From: Myxococcota bacterium
GTDB taxonomy: Bacteria; Myxococcota; B64-G9
Assembly (NCBI GenBank): GCA_022710975.1
Contig: JAKLGA010000003.1
Location: forward strand, 186,001 to 250,000
Length of the DNA: 64,000 bases
Reading direction: 5' to 3'
Shown here piece after piece: positions 1 through 11,530 of the stretch. The translations under genes were made by a program, and so were the position numbers. Positions within the stretch are counted from its first letter, which is position 1; the number at the start of each line of letters is the position of its first letter. The notes below the pieces were generated by a model that saw nothing but the letters and a program-made list of their open reading frames with translations, made no database searches and had not been told where the DNA came from.

Positions 1-72
1 ATCACCGAGGCGGTGGCCATGGAGGCGGCCACCAACGCGGCCGACCTCCAGCGCGCCATGTCCTTCGAGTAA
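1..72 (+). CDS. C-terminal end of an unidentified protein (partial)
   Basis: The window opens inside a reading frame of 23 codons that ends with TAA at 70-72. The visible tail is rich in Ala, Glu and Met and looks helical, with high third-position GC like its neighbours. Too little is left to name a family. The next gene on the same strand has its own promoter-like sequence at 113-141, so the two are probably separate transcription units. Confidence 0.5.
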   Translation: MTEAVAMEAATNAADLQRAMSFE

Positions 73-112
73 GCGCCGGCCACCTCCCGGCGTTCAGCTT
101 GTCGGCCTCACC

Positions 113-141
113 TTGACAGGGATCCCGGTTCCCCGTAGCAT
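113..141 (+). promoter_or_regulatory. Promoter of small lipoprotein gene
   Basis: TTGACA at 113-118, a 17-base spacer, and TAGCAT at 136-141. The predicted start site is near 148, which leaves a short leader containing the GGAG ribosome site at 154-157. The -35 is a perfect match and the -10 fits the TAnCnT form seen at several other promoters in this window. Confidence 0.55.
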
Positions 142-163
142 GCCCGCCGGATCGGAGTCAGCC

Positions 164-475
164 ATGCGATCGTTCCTCTCGTGCCTGCTCGCCGCCGCCC
201 TCCTGCTGATCGGCGCAGCCCTGCTCTCCGGCTGCGACAGCGCCTGCAAGGAGCTGGGCTCCAAGGTGTGCGACTGCCAGACCTCCCGCTCCAGGGAGGA
301 GCGCTGCCGCACGGCCATCGACGCGGCCTACGAGAACCGCGAGCCCTCCGACGGCGAGGAGGACACCTGCCAGTCCATCCTCGACGAGGGCACCTGCACC
401 TGCGAGGCCGTCGAGGCGGACAACCTGGCCGCCTGCGGCCTGTCCAACGACGCGGCCTCGATCTGGACCGACTGA
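164..475 (+). CDS. Small cysteine-rich lipoprotein
   Basis: A 103-residue protein. The start at 164 is chosen because GGAG lies seven bases upstream and it is followed directly by a lipoprotein signal: Arg, a long Leu/Ala core, then the lipobox LLSGC with the modified Cys at residue 24. An upstream in-frame ATG at 113 would overlap the -35 and give no signal peptide. The mature part is acidic and contains about nine further cysteines, so disulfide bonds in the periplasm are likely. No family is recognised. It lies alone between a partial gene and a kinase gene that has its own promoter candidate. Confidence 0.75.
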   Translation: MRSFLSCLLAAALLLIGAALLSGCDSACKELGSKVCDCQTSRSREERCRTAIDAAYENREPSDGEEDTCQSILDEGTCTCEAVEADNLAACGLSNDAASIWTD

Positions 476-497
476 CCACCCCCAAGAAAATGCCCCC

Positions 498-526
498 TTG
501 AGCCGGCCCCCCGGCCGGGCGATGAT
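498..526 (+). promoter_or_regulatory. Candidate promoter of kinase gene, placing the start site at the start codon
   Basis: TTGAGC at 498-503, 17-base spacer, GATGAT at 521-526. Transcription would begin about position 533, which is the GTG start codon, and no Shine-Dalgarno sequence lies between. This suggests a leaderless mRNA. The hexamers match the sigma-70 consensus only partly. Confidence 0.4.
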
Positions 527-532
527 CCGCCC

Positions 533-3500
533 GTGAGCGACGAGATCCCAGCCGGACAGGCGGCCCACGCCCCCGACTCCCTGGCGGTGACCCCGGAGGC
601 CCCGGGCCGCTACGGGCAGGAGCAGGAGATCGGCCGCGGGGGCATCGGCCGGGTGCTGCTCGCGCAGGACAGCCACCTGGGCCGGGCGGTGGCGCTCAAG
701 GAGCTCCTGCCGGCCCGCGAGGCCACCGCGGGCGACACGGACGGCCCGGACGGCTCCGCCCGCCCCAGCGCGCCCACCCGGGCCATGCTGCGCCTGCTGC
801 GCGAGGCCCGGGTGACCGGACAGCTCGAGCACCCCAACATCGTGCCGGTCTACGAGCTCGGCCAGCGCGCGGACGGCACCCTGTACTACACCATGAAGGT
901 GGTGCGCGGCCGCACCCTGGGGGAGGCGCTGGGCCAGGCCCGCGGGCTGGCCGAGCGGCTGAAGCTCCTCAAGCACTTCGTCGACCTGTGCCACGCGCTG
1001 GCCTACGCCCACAGCCGCGGCGTGGTCCACCGCGACATCAAGCCCGACAACGTGATGCTGGGGGAGTTCGGCGAGACCGTGGTGCTCGACTGGGGGCTGG
1101 CCAAGGTGCGCGGCCAGGCCGATCTGCGCGGACGCGAGCTCCAGCGCGAGCTCGAGCTGCTCCAGGAGGGGACCGGCAGCCAGACCGTGGCCGGCACCGC
1201 CGTGGGCACCCCGGCCTACATGAGCCCGGAGCAGGCCGAGGGGGATCTCGAGCGCGTGGACGAGCGCTCGGACGTCTGGAGCCTGGGCGCGGTGCTGTAC
1301 CAGGTGCTGACCGGGCGGATGCCGTTCGAGGGCCGCCACGCCTTCGAGGTGCTGGGCAAGGTCATGCGCGGCGCCTTCCGGCCCGTGCCCGAGGCGTGCC
1401 CGCAGGCGCCCGCGGAGCTGGCGGCGGTGTGCGCCAAGGCGCTCTCCCGCGAGCGCGAGGCGCGCTACCCGGGCGCGGCCGCGCTGGCCCGCGAGGTGGA
1501 GGCCTACCTCACGGGCGGCAGGGTGCAGGCCCACGAGTACAGGCTGGGCGAGCTGCTCGGCCGCTTCGCCCGCCGCCACCGCGGGCCCCTGGCGGTGGCC
1601 GCGGCCGCGGCCCTGCTGCTGGCCGGGCTGGCGGTGGCCTCCTACCGGGAGGTGGTGGCCGAGCGCAACCGGGCCGTGGAGGCCGAGGCGGAGGCCCGCG
1701 CCCGCCTGAGCGACAGCCTGCGGGAGGGCGCCCGGGCGGCCTGGCTGAGCCAGGAGCTGCCCGAGGCGCGCGCCCACCTGCGCTCGAGCCTCCAGCTCCA
1801 GGACTCGCTCGCCAGCCGCGGGCTGTGGCGCGCGCTGGAGGCGAGCCCGCTCGCCTGGCGCCACGATCTCGGCAACCGCGTCTGGGATCTGGCCTTCTCC
1901 CCCGACGGCCGCACGCTGGCGGCCGGCTCGGAGGACGGCCAGGTGTACCTGGTGGACGTGGCCACCACCCGGACCGAGGCGCTGCGGGGTTTCGGGCCGC
2001 AGGTGCTGGCGGTGGACTACTCGCCCGACGGCCGCCTGCTGGCCGCCGGGGTGAACGGCGGACCGCTGCACCTGTGGGATCTGGAGGCCGGCACCCGCCG
2101 GCTGTTCGCCGATCGCCACGAGGGGCTCAAGGACGTGCGCTTCAGCCCGGACGGACGCCGCCTGGCGGCCGGCTCCTGGGAGGGCAGCCTGCGAGTCTAC
2201 GAGGTGCCGGGCGGGCGGGAGCTGGGCGCCCGCGAGGGGCTGGCCCCGTGGACCGCGGGCCTGGCCTGGAGCCCCGACGGCCAGCAGCTGCTGGTCGGCC
2301 AGGCGGGCGGCGGGGTGCGCTTCTTCTCGCCGGATCTGTCCGCCGAGCTGGCGCCGCTCACCGGCACGGGCGAGCTGGCGAACCTCGCGCTCAGCCAGGA
2401 CGGCCGGACGCTGGCCACGGTCGCGGAGGCGGGTCCGATCGGCCTGTGGGCGCTGCCCGCGCGCACCCGGCGGTCCGCCCTGGCCGGGCACGGGGGCGCG
2501 GCGAAGGACGCGGCCTTCCTGGCCGACGGCCGCTCCCTGGCCGTGGCCGAGGGCCCGCGCGTCCTCGTGCTCGACCTCGAGAGCGGACGGGAGCTGGATC
2601 TGCTGGAGGCGGGGGTGGGCGACGTCGGCAGCCTGGCCCTGCCCCCCGGGGGCGGCCCGCTGGCCGCGGGCGGACGCCGGCTGGCCCTGTGGCGGCCCGG
2701 CCGCCGGGAGCGCGAGAGCAGCCACCGCCGGTCGATCTCCGCGCTGGACTTCAGCCCGGACGGCCGCCGCCTGGCGACCAGCGGCATGGACCAGCGCGTG
2801 CGCGTGTGGGACGCGGACAGCGGCCGGACCCTCGAGGAGCTCGCCCTGCAGGCAGAGGGCGGCGTGGCCTGGAGCCCCGACGGCCGCTGGCTCGCCACCA
2901 CCCACGGCGGGACGCGCCTGTGGGACGCCGGCAGCCTGCGCCTCGAGGCGCGCCTGGAGGGCGGTCGAGACGAGAGCGGGGCCCTGGCCTTCGATGCACG
3001 GGCCGGGCGCCTGCTGGTGGCCCACGAGCGCAGCGCGTTGCTCGTGGACGTGGCCGGGAACCGGGTGCTGGCGCGCCTGCCGCTCGAGTCCGAGGTGGTG
3101 GCCTTCCACCTGGGCGCCGGGACCGCCCTGGTGGCCCAGCAGCAGGGCACCGGCAGCATCGCGGTGCACGACCTCGCCCACCCCGGGCGGGCGGCCCTGC
3201 GGCTGGACGGGCACCGCGGCTGGATCTGGCAGCTCGCCTTCGACCCCGCCGGGCGCAGGCTGGCGAGCGGCGGGGACGACGGCGGCGCGCGGGTCTGGGA
3301 CCTGGCCACGGGCCGGGCCCTGCGCGAGCTGCGGCACGAGGACAGCGTGCGCGCGGTCGCCTTCCACCCCCGCCAGGATCGCCTGCTGACCGCCTCCAAC
3401 GACTTCAGCCTGCGCCTGTGGGATCTCGCCACCGGCCAGGAGCTGGCCCGGCACCTGACCCGGACCTCGCCCGAGGTGGCGCGCTTCAGCCCCGACGGCA

Positions 3501-4537
3501 GCCGCGTGGCCGTCTCGCAGCGCAACGCCCTGTGGCTGCTCTCGGCCGACGAGCTGCGCCCGCTGTGGCGCGGCCCGGTCCTGTCCCTGGCGGCCGGCGA
3601 CCTGGCGCGCTACACCCACCGCGGCTGGGAGGGGACGCCGCCCGCGGCCTCGGCCGCGTGCCTGCGCGCCCAGGAGCAGGCGCGCCTGGTGCGGCCCACG
3701 CCGACCGGAGAGCTGTGCGTCCTCGGCCCCGGCCCGCGGGCCGCGCTGTGGTCCCCGGCCGGCGACGCGCCGCGGTGGCAGCACGCGCTGCGCTTCCCCG
3801 GCGAGCTCGTGGCCGTGCCCGGCGGCTGCGCGCTGCTGGACGGCGATCCGGACTCTGGCCAGGGCCGCGCCGTGCTGGTGCGCGCCGACGGCGAGGTGCG
3901 CCCGCTGGCCGAGCGGGCCAACGCGCTGGCCTGGATCGGGGACGCGCTGTGGGTAGCCGAGGGCCGCTCCCTGCGCGCCTTCGACGCCGCGGGCGACCCG
4001 CGCGGGACCCGCGCGCTGGACCTCGGTCGGGCCATGCGCGCCGCCGTGGACTCCAGCGACGGCGGCCGCTACCCGGCCGAGCGCCTGCTCTCGGCCCTGG
4101 CCCGGGTCGGTCCCCACCTGGTGGTCGGCGAGCGGCGGGGCCAGCTCCACCGCCTGCCGTTCGCCCCGCGGGCCGGCCCCGGGCAGGGGCTACAGCTGCG
4201 CGACACGCCCTCGGGCCGGGTGGAGGTGCTGGCCGCGGGCCCGGGCGGCACCCTGCTGGCCGGCTACTCCACCGGCGAGGTCGGGCTGTGGGAGCTCCAG
4301 GGCGGCCAGCGGCTGGAGCTCTTCCAGCTCCACGGCCCGGTCCTGCACCTGGGCGTGGTGGACGGGCGCCTGCACGCCCAGACCGAGCTGGGGGACGGGC
4401 GCGAGGTGGATCTGCGCCCGTACCAGCGGCCCTGGTGCGAGCTCCTGCGGGATGTGTGGCTGCGCGCGCCCAGCGAGTGGCGCGAGGGGCGGTCCGAGGC
4501 CGCGCCCCCGCCCCCGGCGCACGCCTGCCTGCGGTGA
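533..4537 (+). CDS. Ser/Thr protein kinase with WD40 beta-propellers
   Basis: A 1334-residue Hanks-type kinase. The N-terminal kinase domain (about 26-330) has the glycine loop GRGGIGRV (34-41), Lys56 in ALKEL, the catalytic loop HRDIKPDN (166-173), DWG instead of DFG (186-188), and TPAYMSPEQA, so all catalytic residues are present. One transmembrane helix follows at about 350-372, then a charged, probably coiled segment, then WD40-type repeats with recurring FSPDGR and LWD motifs from about residue 440 to beyond 1000. The C-terminal 300 residues look like further propeller blades. The topology implies a cytoplasmic kinase and an extracytoplasmic propeller that may bind a ligand or partner. 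Such kinase-WD40 fusions are common in myxobacteria; the substrate is unknown. The GTG start has no ribosome site. Confidence 0.93.
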   Translation: MSDEIPAGQAAHAPDSLAVTPEAPGRYGQEQEIGRGGIGRVLLAQDSHLGRAVALKELLPAREATAGDTDGPDGSARPSAPTRAMLRLLREARVTGQLEHPNIVPVYELGQRADGTLYYTMKVVRGRTLGEALGQARGLAERLKLLKHFVDLCHALAYAHSRGVVHRDIKPDNVMLGEFGETVVLDWGLAKVRGQADLRGRELQRELELLQEGTGSQTVAGTAVGTPAYMSPEQAEGDLERVDERSDVWSLGAVLYQVLTGRMPFEGRHAFEVLGKVMRGAFRPVPEACPQAPAELAAVCAKALSREREARYPGAAALAREVEAYLTGGRVQAHEYRLGELLGRFARRHRGPLAVAAAAALLLAGLAVASYREVVAERNRAVEAEAEARARLSDSLREGARAAWLSQELPEARAHLRSSLQLQDSLASRGLWRALEASPLAWRHDLGNRVWDLAFSPDGRTLAAGSEDGQVYLVDVATTRTEALRGFGPQVLAVDYSPDGRLLAAGVNGGPLHLWDLEAGTRRLFADRHEGLKDVRFSPDGRRLAAGSWEGSLRVYEVPGGRELGAREGLAPWTAGLAWSPDGQQLLVGQAGGGVRFFSPDLSAELAPLTGTGELANLALSQDGRTLATVAEAGPIGLWALPARTRRSALAGHGGAAKDAAFLADGRSLAVAEGPRVLVLDLESGRELDLLEAGVGDVGSLALPPGGGPLAAGGRRLALWRPGRRERESSHRRSISALDFSPDGRRLATSGMDQRVRVWDADSGRTLEELALQAEGGVAWSPDGRWLATTHGGTRLWDAGSLRLEARLEGGRDESGALAFDARAGRLLVAHERSALLVDVAGNRVLARLPLESEVVAFHLGAGTALVAQQQGTGSIAVHDLAHPGRAALRLDGHRGWIWQLAFDPAGRRLASGGDDGGARVWDLATGRALRELRHEDSVRAVAFHPRQDRLLTASNDFSLRLWDLATGQELARHLTRTSPEVARFSPDGSRVAVSQRNALWLLSADELRPLWRGPVLSLAAGDLARYTHRGWEGTPPAASAACLRAQEQARLVRPTPTGELCVLGPGPRAALWSPAGDAPRWQHALRFPGELVAVPGGCALLDGDPDSGQGRAVLVRADGEVRPLAERANALAWIGDALWVAEGRSLRAFDAAGDPRGTRALDLGRAMRAAVDSSDGGRYPAERLLSALARVGPHLVVGERRGQLHRLPFAPRAGPGQGLQLRDTPSGRVEVLAAGPGGTLLAGYSTGEVGLWELQGGQRLELFQLHGPVLHLGVVDGRLHAQTELGDGREVDLRPYQRPWCELLRDVWLRAPSEWREGRSEAAPPPPAHACLR

Positions 4538-4555
4538 ACCGGCGGAGGCTGGAGC

Positions 4556-7672
<3,117 letters not shown>

Positions 7673-7718
7673 CGAATGCTCTCCTTGGTTCGGACCGTGG
7701 TCTCCCAAAAGGCGCCCT

Positions 7719-7747
7719 ACCCTAGCACGGGCTCGCCGAAGAACGTA
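7719..7747 (-). promoter_or_regulatory. Promoter of the protease gene
   Basis: Reading leftwards: TACGTT (complement of 7742-7747), 17 bases, TAGGGT (complement of 7719-7724), with transcription starting about 7712. The -35 is poor, as expected for a promoter that depends on an activator, and a CRP-like palindrome abuts it. Confidence 0.4.
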
Positions 7748-7763
7748 TGTGACCGATGTCACG
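7748..7763. promoter_or_regulatory. CRP/FNR-family binding site upstream of protease gene
   Basis: TGTGA-CCGATG-TCACG at 7748-7763 matches the CRP consensus TGTGA-N6-TCACA at nine of ten fixed positions. Its centre lies about 43 bases upstream of the predicted protease start site, the class II activator position. It lies in the divergent region shared with pyruvate kinase but more than 150 bases from the predicted pyk promoter. Confidence 0.55.
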
Positions 7764-7902
7764 CGCCTTCTGGCGTGCCTATCCGACGGACCGGGCCCGG
7801 GCTTTCTTCGGATCCTCCAACCCGGAGCTTGAACCCGCCAGCCTCCCTCCTCCGGCAAGCTCCCCACCCCCCGCTCCTCTCCGGTCCCTCCCCGGTCGAG
7901 GC

Positions 7903-7931
7903 TTGCGGGCTCCCCGCGGGCGGCATACCAT
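7903..7931 (+). promoter_or_regulatory. Candidate pyruvate kinase promoter
   Basis: TTGCGG at 7903-7908, 17-base spacer, TACCAT at 7926-7931. The start site would be about 7938, giving a leader of about 33 bases before the GTG at 7971. The -35 is weak; the -10 has the local TAnCnT form. Confidence 0.4.
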
Positions 7932-7970
7932 GGCGCATCCTCCCGGAGGATCGAGGGAAAGGGGCGCCCC

Positions 7971-9431
7971 GTGTACACCGAGCCAGACTATCGCCTGAAA
8001 GTCCGCCGCACCCGCATCGTGGCCACCCTGGGACCGGCCTCGTCCACCCGGGAGGTGATCCGGGAGCTCCTGCGGGTCGGGGTGGACGTGGCCCGGCTCA
8101 ACTTCTCCCACGGCACCCACGCGGACCACGGCCGGATCATCGCGCTGGTGCGCGAGGTGGCCGCCGAGCTGGGCCGGCCGGTCGGCCTGCTGGGCGACCT
8201 GTGCGGCCCCAAGATCCGGGTGGGCATGTTCGAGGGCGGAGGGATCGAGCTCCAGCCCGGGAGCGAGCTGCAGGTGGTGACCGACGACGTGCTGGGCCGC
8301 CCGGGCCTGGTGCCCTCCCAGTACGAGCACCTGGCGCGGGACGTGGAGCCGGGCCAGCGCATCCTGCTGGACGACGGCCGGCTGGTGCTCGAGGTGCTGG
8401 CCCGGGAGACCACCAGCCGGTTGCGCTGCCGGGTGGTGCGGGGCGGGCTGCTCAAGGACAAGAAGGGCATGAACCTGCCCGGTGCGTCGCTCTCCACGCC
8501 GGCGCTGACCGCCAAGGACCAGGAGGATCTGGCCTTCTGCCTGGAGCAGGATCTCGACTACGTGGCGCTCTCCTTCGTGCGCTGGCCGGACGAGGTCGAG
8601 GACCTGCAGGCGCGCATCCGGCGCGCGGGGGAAGGCCGCAAGGGCGCGCTCACCCGGGTGGTGGCCAAGATCGAGAAGCCCGAGGCGCTGGAGAACATCG
8701 AGCGCATCGTGGAGCTGGCCGACGGCATCATGGTGGCGCGCGGCGACCTGGGGGTCGAGATGCCCCCCGAGAAGGTGCCTATCCTACAGAACCAGCTCAT
8801 CGCGCTGGCCAACCAGCGCCAGAAGCCGGTCATCGTGGCCACCCAGATGCTGGAGTCCATGACCGAGCAGGCCAGCCCCACCCGGGCCGAGGTGAGCGAT
8901 CTGGCGACCGCGGTCTTCGGCAACGCGGACGCGGTCATGCTGTCGGCGGAGAGCGCCTCGGGCAAGTTCCCGGTGGAGTCGGTCCAGGTGATGGACACCG
9001 TGCTGCGGGAGATCGAGAGCTACCAGTGGTCGCAGCACCGCTTCGGCAAGCTGCGGGACGAGTTCTCCGTGCACCCGAACCCCAACGCGCTCGCCCGGGC
9101 CTGCACGCTCTTGTGCAAGGACATGGAGATCCGCGCGGTGAACGTGATGACCCGCTCCGGGCGCACGGCCCGCATCATGTCCGCGGCCCGGCCGGGCGCG
9201 CCCGTCCTGGCCTTCTGCCACGATCCCAAGGTGGCCCGGCAGCTCATGCTGTGCTGGGGGGTGCAGCCGGTCGCGGCCGCGGGCGAGCTGAGCGCGGACG
9301 CGCTGGCCGACCAGGCCGCGCGGCTGGCCCGGGAGCGGGGCCTGGCCGGGCCGGGCCAGTACGTGCTGCTGGTGTCGAACTTCCGCTCGGACCAGGACTC
9401 GAACGCGGTGATCGCCTACAAGCTGCCGTGA
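7971..9431 (+). CDS. pyk: Pyruvate kinase
   Basis: Transfers phosphate from phosphoenolpyruvate to ADP in the last step of glycolysis, in the cytosol. The 486-residue length is typical. Visible family motifs are TLGPASS near the N-terminus, RLNFSHG, DLCGPKIRVG, the signature around MVARGDLGVEMP, and TQMLESM, which cover the metal and substrate sites of the barrel. The C-terminal regulatory domain is complete. The GTG start follows purine-rich GGAAAGGGG. It stands alone and converges with the histidine kinase gene downstream, whose stop is 16 bases away. Confidence 0.97.
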   Translation: MYTEPDYRLKVRRTRIVATLGPASSTREVIRELLRVGVDVARLNFSHGTHADHGRIIALVREVAAELGRPVGLLGDLCGPKIRVGMFEGGGIELQPGSELQVVTDDVLGRPGLVPSQYEHLARDVEPGQRILLDDGRLVLEVLARETTSRLRCRVVRGGLLKDKKGMNLPGASLSTPALTAKDQEDLAFCLEQDLDYVALSFVRWPDEVEDLQARIRRAGEGRKGALTRVVAKIEKPEALENIERIVELADGIMVARGDLGVEMPPEKVPILQNQLIALANQRQKPVIVATQMLESMTEQASPTRAEVSDLATAVFGNADAVMLSAESASGKFPVESVQVMDTVLREIESYQWSQHRFGKLRDEFSVHPNPNALARACTLLCKDMEIRAVNVMTRSGRTARIMSAARPGAPVLAFCHDPKVARQLMLCWGVQPVAAAGELSADALADQAARLARERGLAGPGQYVLLVSNFRSDQDSNAVIAYKLP

Positions 9432-9447
9432 GCGCAGCGCGCGGGGC

Positions 9448-11418
9448 TCAGCCCTCGAGGGCCTCGCGCACCCGGGCCGCCAGCTCCTCCCGGCTGAAGG
9501 GCTTCTGCAGGAAGTGGACCCCCTCGTCGAGCACCCCGTGGTGGGCGATGACGTCGGCGGTGTAGCCCGACATGAACAGGCGGTGCAGGCCGGGGAAGAG
9601 CGACTGGAGGCTCCGGGCCAGGTCGCGGCCGTTCATCTCCGGCATGACCACGTCGGTCATCAGCAGGTGGATCTCGCCCGCGTGCCGGCGCGCCAGCTCG
9701 AGCGCCTCGCCCGGCGTGGCCGCGCCGACCACCGCGTAGCCGAGCTGCTCGAGCATGCGCTGGCCGACCCGCAGGATGGCCGGCTCGTCCTCCACCAGCA
9801 GGATGGTCTCCCGGCCCCGCTCCGGGGCCGGGCGCTCGGCCGTCGCCTGCGCCGCCCGCTCCGCCAGGCCGGCCGTGGGCAGGAGGATCTCGAAGGTCGT
9901 GCCCTGCCCCGGCGCGCTCGTCACCCCGATGTGGCCGTGGTTCTGGGTGACGATCCCGTGGACCGTGGACAGCCCGAGCCCGGTGCCCCGCCCGAGCACC
10001 TTGGTGGTGAAGAAGGGCTCGAACAGCCGGGCCAGGGTCGCCTCGTCCATGCCCACGCCGGTGTCCTGGACGACGAGCGCCGCGTACGCGCCGGGCGCGG
10101 CGCCCGGCAGGGAGGCGCAGGCGGCCTCGTCGAGCACGCGGCGCCCGGTGCGGATGACGATCCGCCCCTGGCCCGCGCCCTCGATGGCGTCGCGCGCGTT
10201 GAGGCACAGGTTGGCGAGGACCTGGTCGAGCTGGGTCGGGTCCATGAGCACGGCCCCGGCGTCCTCGCCCGGGGCCCAGACGAGCTCGAGGTCCTCGCCC
10301 AGGAGCCGCCCGAGCAGCTTGAGCGCGCCCTCCACCGCCCGGTTGAGCTCGAGCGCCACGGGGGCGATGGTCTGCTTGCGGGCGAAGGCCAGGAGCTGGC
10401 GGGTGAGATCGGCCGAGCGCTCCGCGGCCCGGCGGATCTCGACGAGATCGGCGGCCAGCGGGCTGCCCGGGCCGAGCGAGGCCAGGGCGAACTCCGCGTG
10501 CCCGAGGATCACCCCCAGCATGTTGTTGAAGTCGTGGGCCACACCACCCGCCAGGCGGCCTACCGACTCCATCTTCTGCGCCTGGGAGAGCTGGGCCTGG
10601 AGCCGCTCCCGGGACTCCTCGGCCCGCCGGCGCGCGGTGATGTCGAGCTCGATGCCGTCCCAGACGACGCGTCCGTCCTCGAGCCGGCGGGGCGCGGAGG
10701 AGAACAGCCGCCAGCGCTCCTGCCCGGACGGCATGCGGATGCGCGCCTCGGCGTCGAAGGGGGCCATGGCCGCCAGCGCCCGGGCTTCGCGCTCGGCGAT
10801 CATCCGTCGATCCTCCTCGAGCAGCTGCCCGTAGATGCGCTCCGCGTCCGCGAGCACCTGGGCCGCGCTGACGCCGTGGAGCTGCTCGACGCCCGCGCTG
10901 ATGTACAGGAAGCGGCGCCGCGAGCCGTCCAGGCCCGAGTCGATCTGGTAGACGAGCCCGCCCCGCAGGTTGTCGCCCAGGGCGCGCAGCTGCGCCTCGC
11001 GCTGCCTGAGGGCCTCCTCGGCGGCCTTGCGCGCGGCGATGTCGCGGGTGGTGGCGAGCAGGAGCCGCCGGCCCCCGCGGGAGATGACGCCGGTGGAGAT
11101 CTCGACCGGGTACTCCGAGCCGTCCTTGCGCCGGTGGCGCGCCTCCAGGCTGACACGCTGGCCCGGCTCCCAGGAGGCCCACTGGCGGAGGATCTCCGCC
11201 CGGTCGAGCTCCCCCGCCAGGAGGTCGAACACGGTCCGTCCGATCAGCTCGTCCCGGGAGTACCCGGTCTGCGCGCAGGCCAGCTGGTTGACGTCGCGGA
11301 TACGGCCCTCGAGGTCGTGGAGGTAGATGCCCTCGTTGGACTGGTCGAACAGCGAACGGTACTTCTCCTCGCTCTCCCGGAGCGCCTGGTCCCTGTCTCC
11401 TGGCCCGTCCGCCGCCAT
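9448..11418 (-). CDS. Hybrid sensor histidine kinase (PAS-PAS-HisKA-HATPase-REC)
   Basis: A 656-residue soluble sensor kinase with no transmembrane segment. The start at 11418 is preferred over a codon at 11487 because GGGAGG lies five bases upstream. Order: two PAS-type sensor domains (about 20-130 and 150-270), a dimerisation domain with the phospho-accepting His295 in AGGVAHDFNN, an ATPase domain with N, G1 and G2 boxes (NARDAI, DTGVGM, GRGTGLGL) at about 375-500, and a C-terminal receiver with the acidic pair in VEDEP (about 542), Asp589 in TDVVMPEMNG and the Lys in FLQKPF. It would sense a cytoplasmic or redox signal through PAS and pass phosphate to its own receiver. No partner regulator is adjacent. 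Confidence 0.93.
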   Translation of the reverse strand: MAADGPGDRDQALRESEEKYRSLFDQSNEGIYLHDLEGRIRDVNQLACAQTGYSRDELIGRTVFDLLAGELDRAEILRQWASWEPGQRVSLEARHRRKDGSEYPVEISTGVISRGGRRLLLATTRDIAARKAAEEALRQREAQLRALGDNLRGGLVYQIDSGLDGSRRRFLYISAGVEQLHGVSAAQVLADAERIYGQLLEEDRRMIAEREARALAAMAPFDAEARIRMPSGQERWRLFSSAPRRLEDGRVVWDGIELDITARRRAEESRERLQAQLSQAQKMESVGRLAGGVAHDFNNMLGVILGHAEFALASLGPGSPLAADLVEIRRAAERSADLTRQLLAFARKQTIAPVALELNRAVEGALKLLGRLLGEDLELVWAPGEDAGAVLMDPTQLDQVLANLCLNARDAIEGAGQGRIVIRTGRRVLDEAACASLPGAAPGAYAALVVQDTGVGMDEATLARLFEPFFTTKVLGRGTGLGLSTVHGIVTQNHGHIGVTSAPGQGTTFEILLPTAGLAERAAQATAERPAPERGRETILLVEDEPAILRVGQRMLEQLGYAVVGAATPGEALELARRHAGEIHLLMTDVVMPEMNGRDLARSLQSLFPGLHRLFMSGYTADVIAHHGVLDEGVHFLQKPFSREELAARVREALEG

Positions 11419-11480
11419 GCCGCCCTCCCGCGGGTACCACCGCAAGGTACCACCCGGCCAGGCGGGCGGGAAGGGCCGCC

Positions 11481-11509
11481 TGGACACTCCCCGTGCATCC
11501 GGCTAGCCT
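11481..11509 (+). promoter_or_regulatory. Promoter of FGE-like lipoprotein gene
   Basis: TGGACA at 11481-11486, 17-base spacer, TAGCCT at 11504-11509. The predicted start is about 11516, 15 bases before the ATG at 11531, and GAGGG lies in the leader. The -10 is identical to that of the PilZ gene at 56049. Confidence 0.5.
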
Positions 11510-11530
11510 GTGCGCTGAGGGACCTGATCC

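Noticed and set aside
158-4150. A minus-strand open frame of about 1330 codons opposite the kinase gene
   Set aside because: It is an artefact of GC-rich codon use: its composition is mostly Gly, Arg, Ala and Pro with no domain, while the plus strand encodes all kinase motifs. The same applies to long frames opposite or across gyrA, gyrB, mfd, mnmG and the MopE-type genes.
4538-4555. A terminator between the kinase and protease genes
   Set aside because: The 18-base gap has no stem followed by a T run. No convincing intrinsic terminator was found anywhere in the window.
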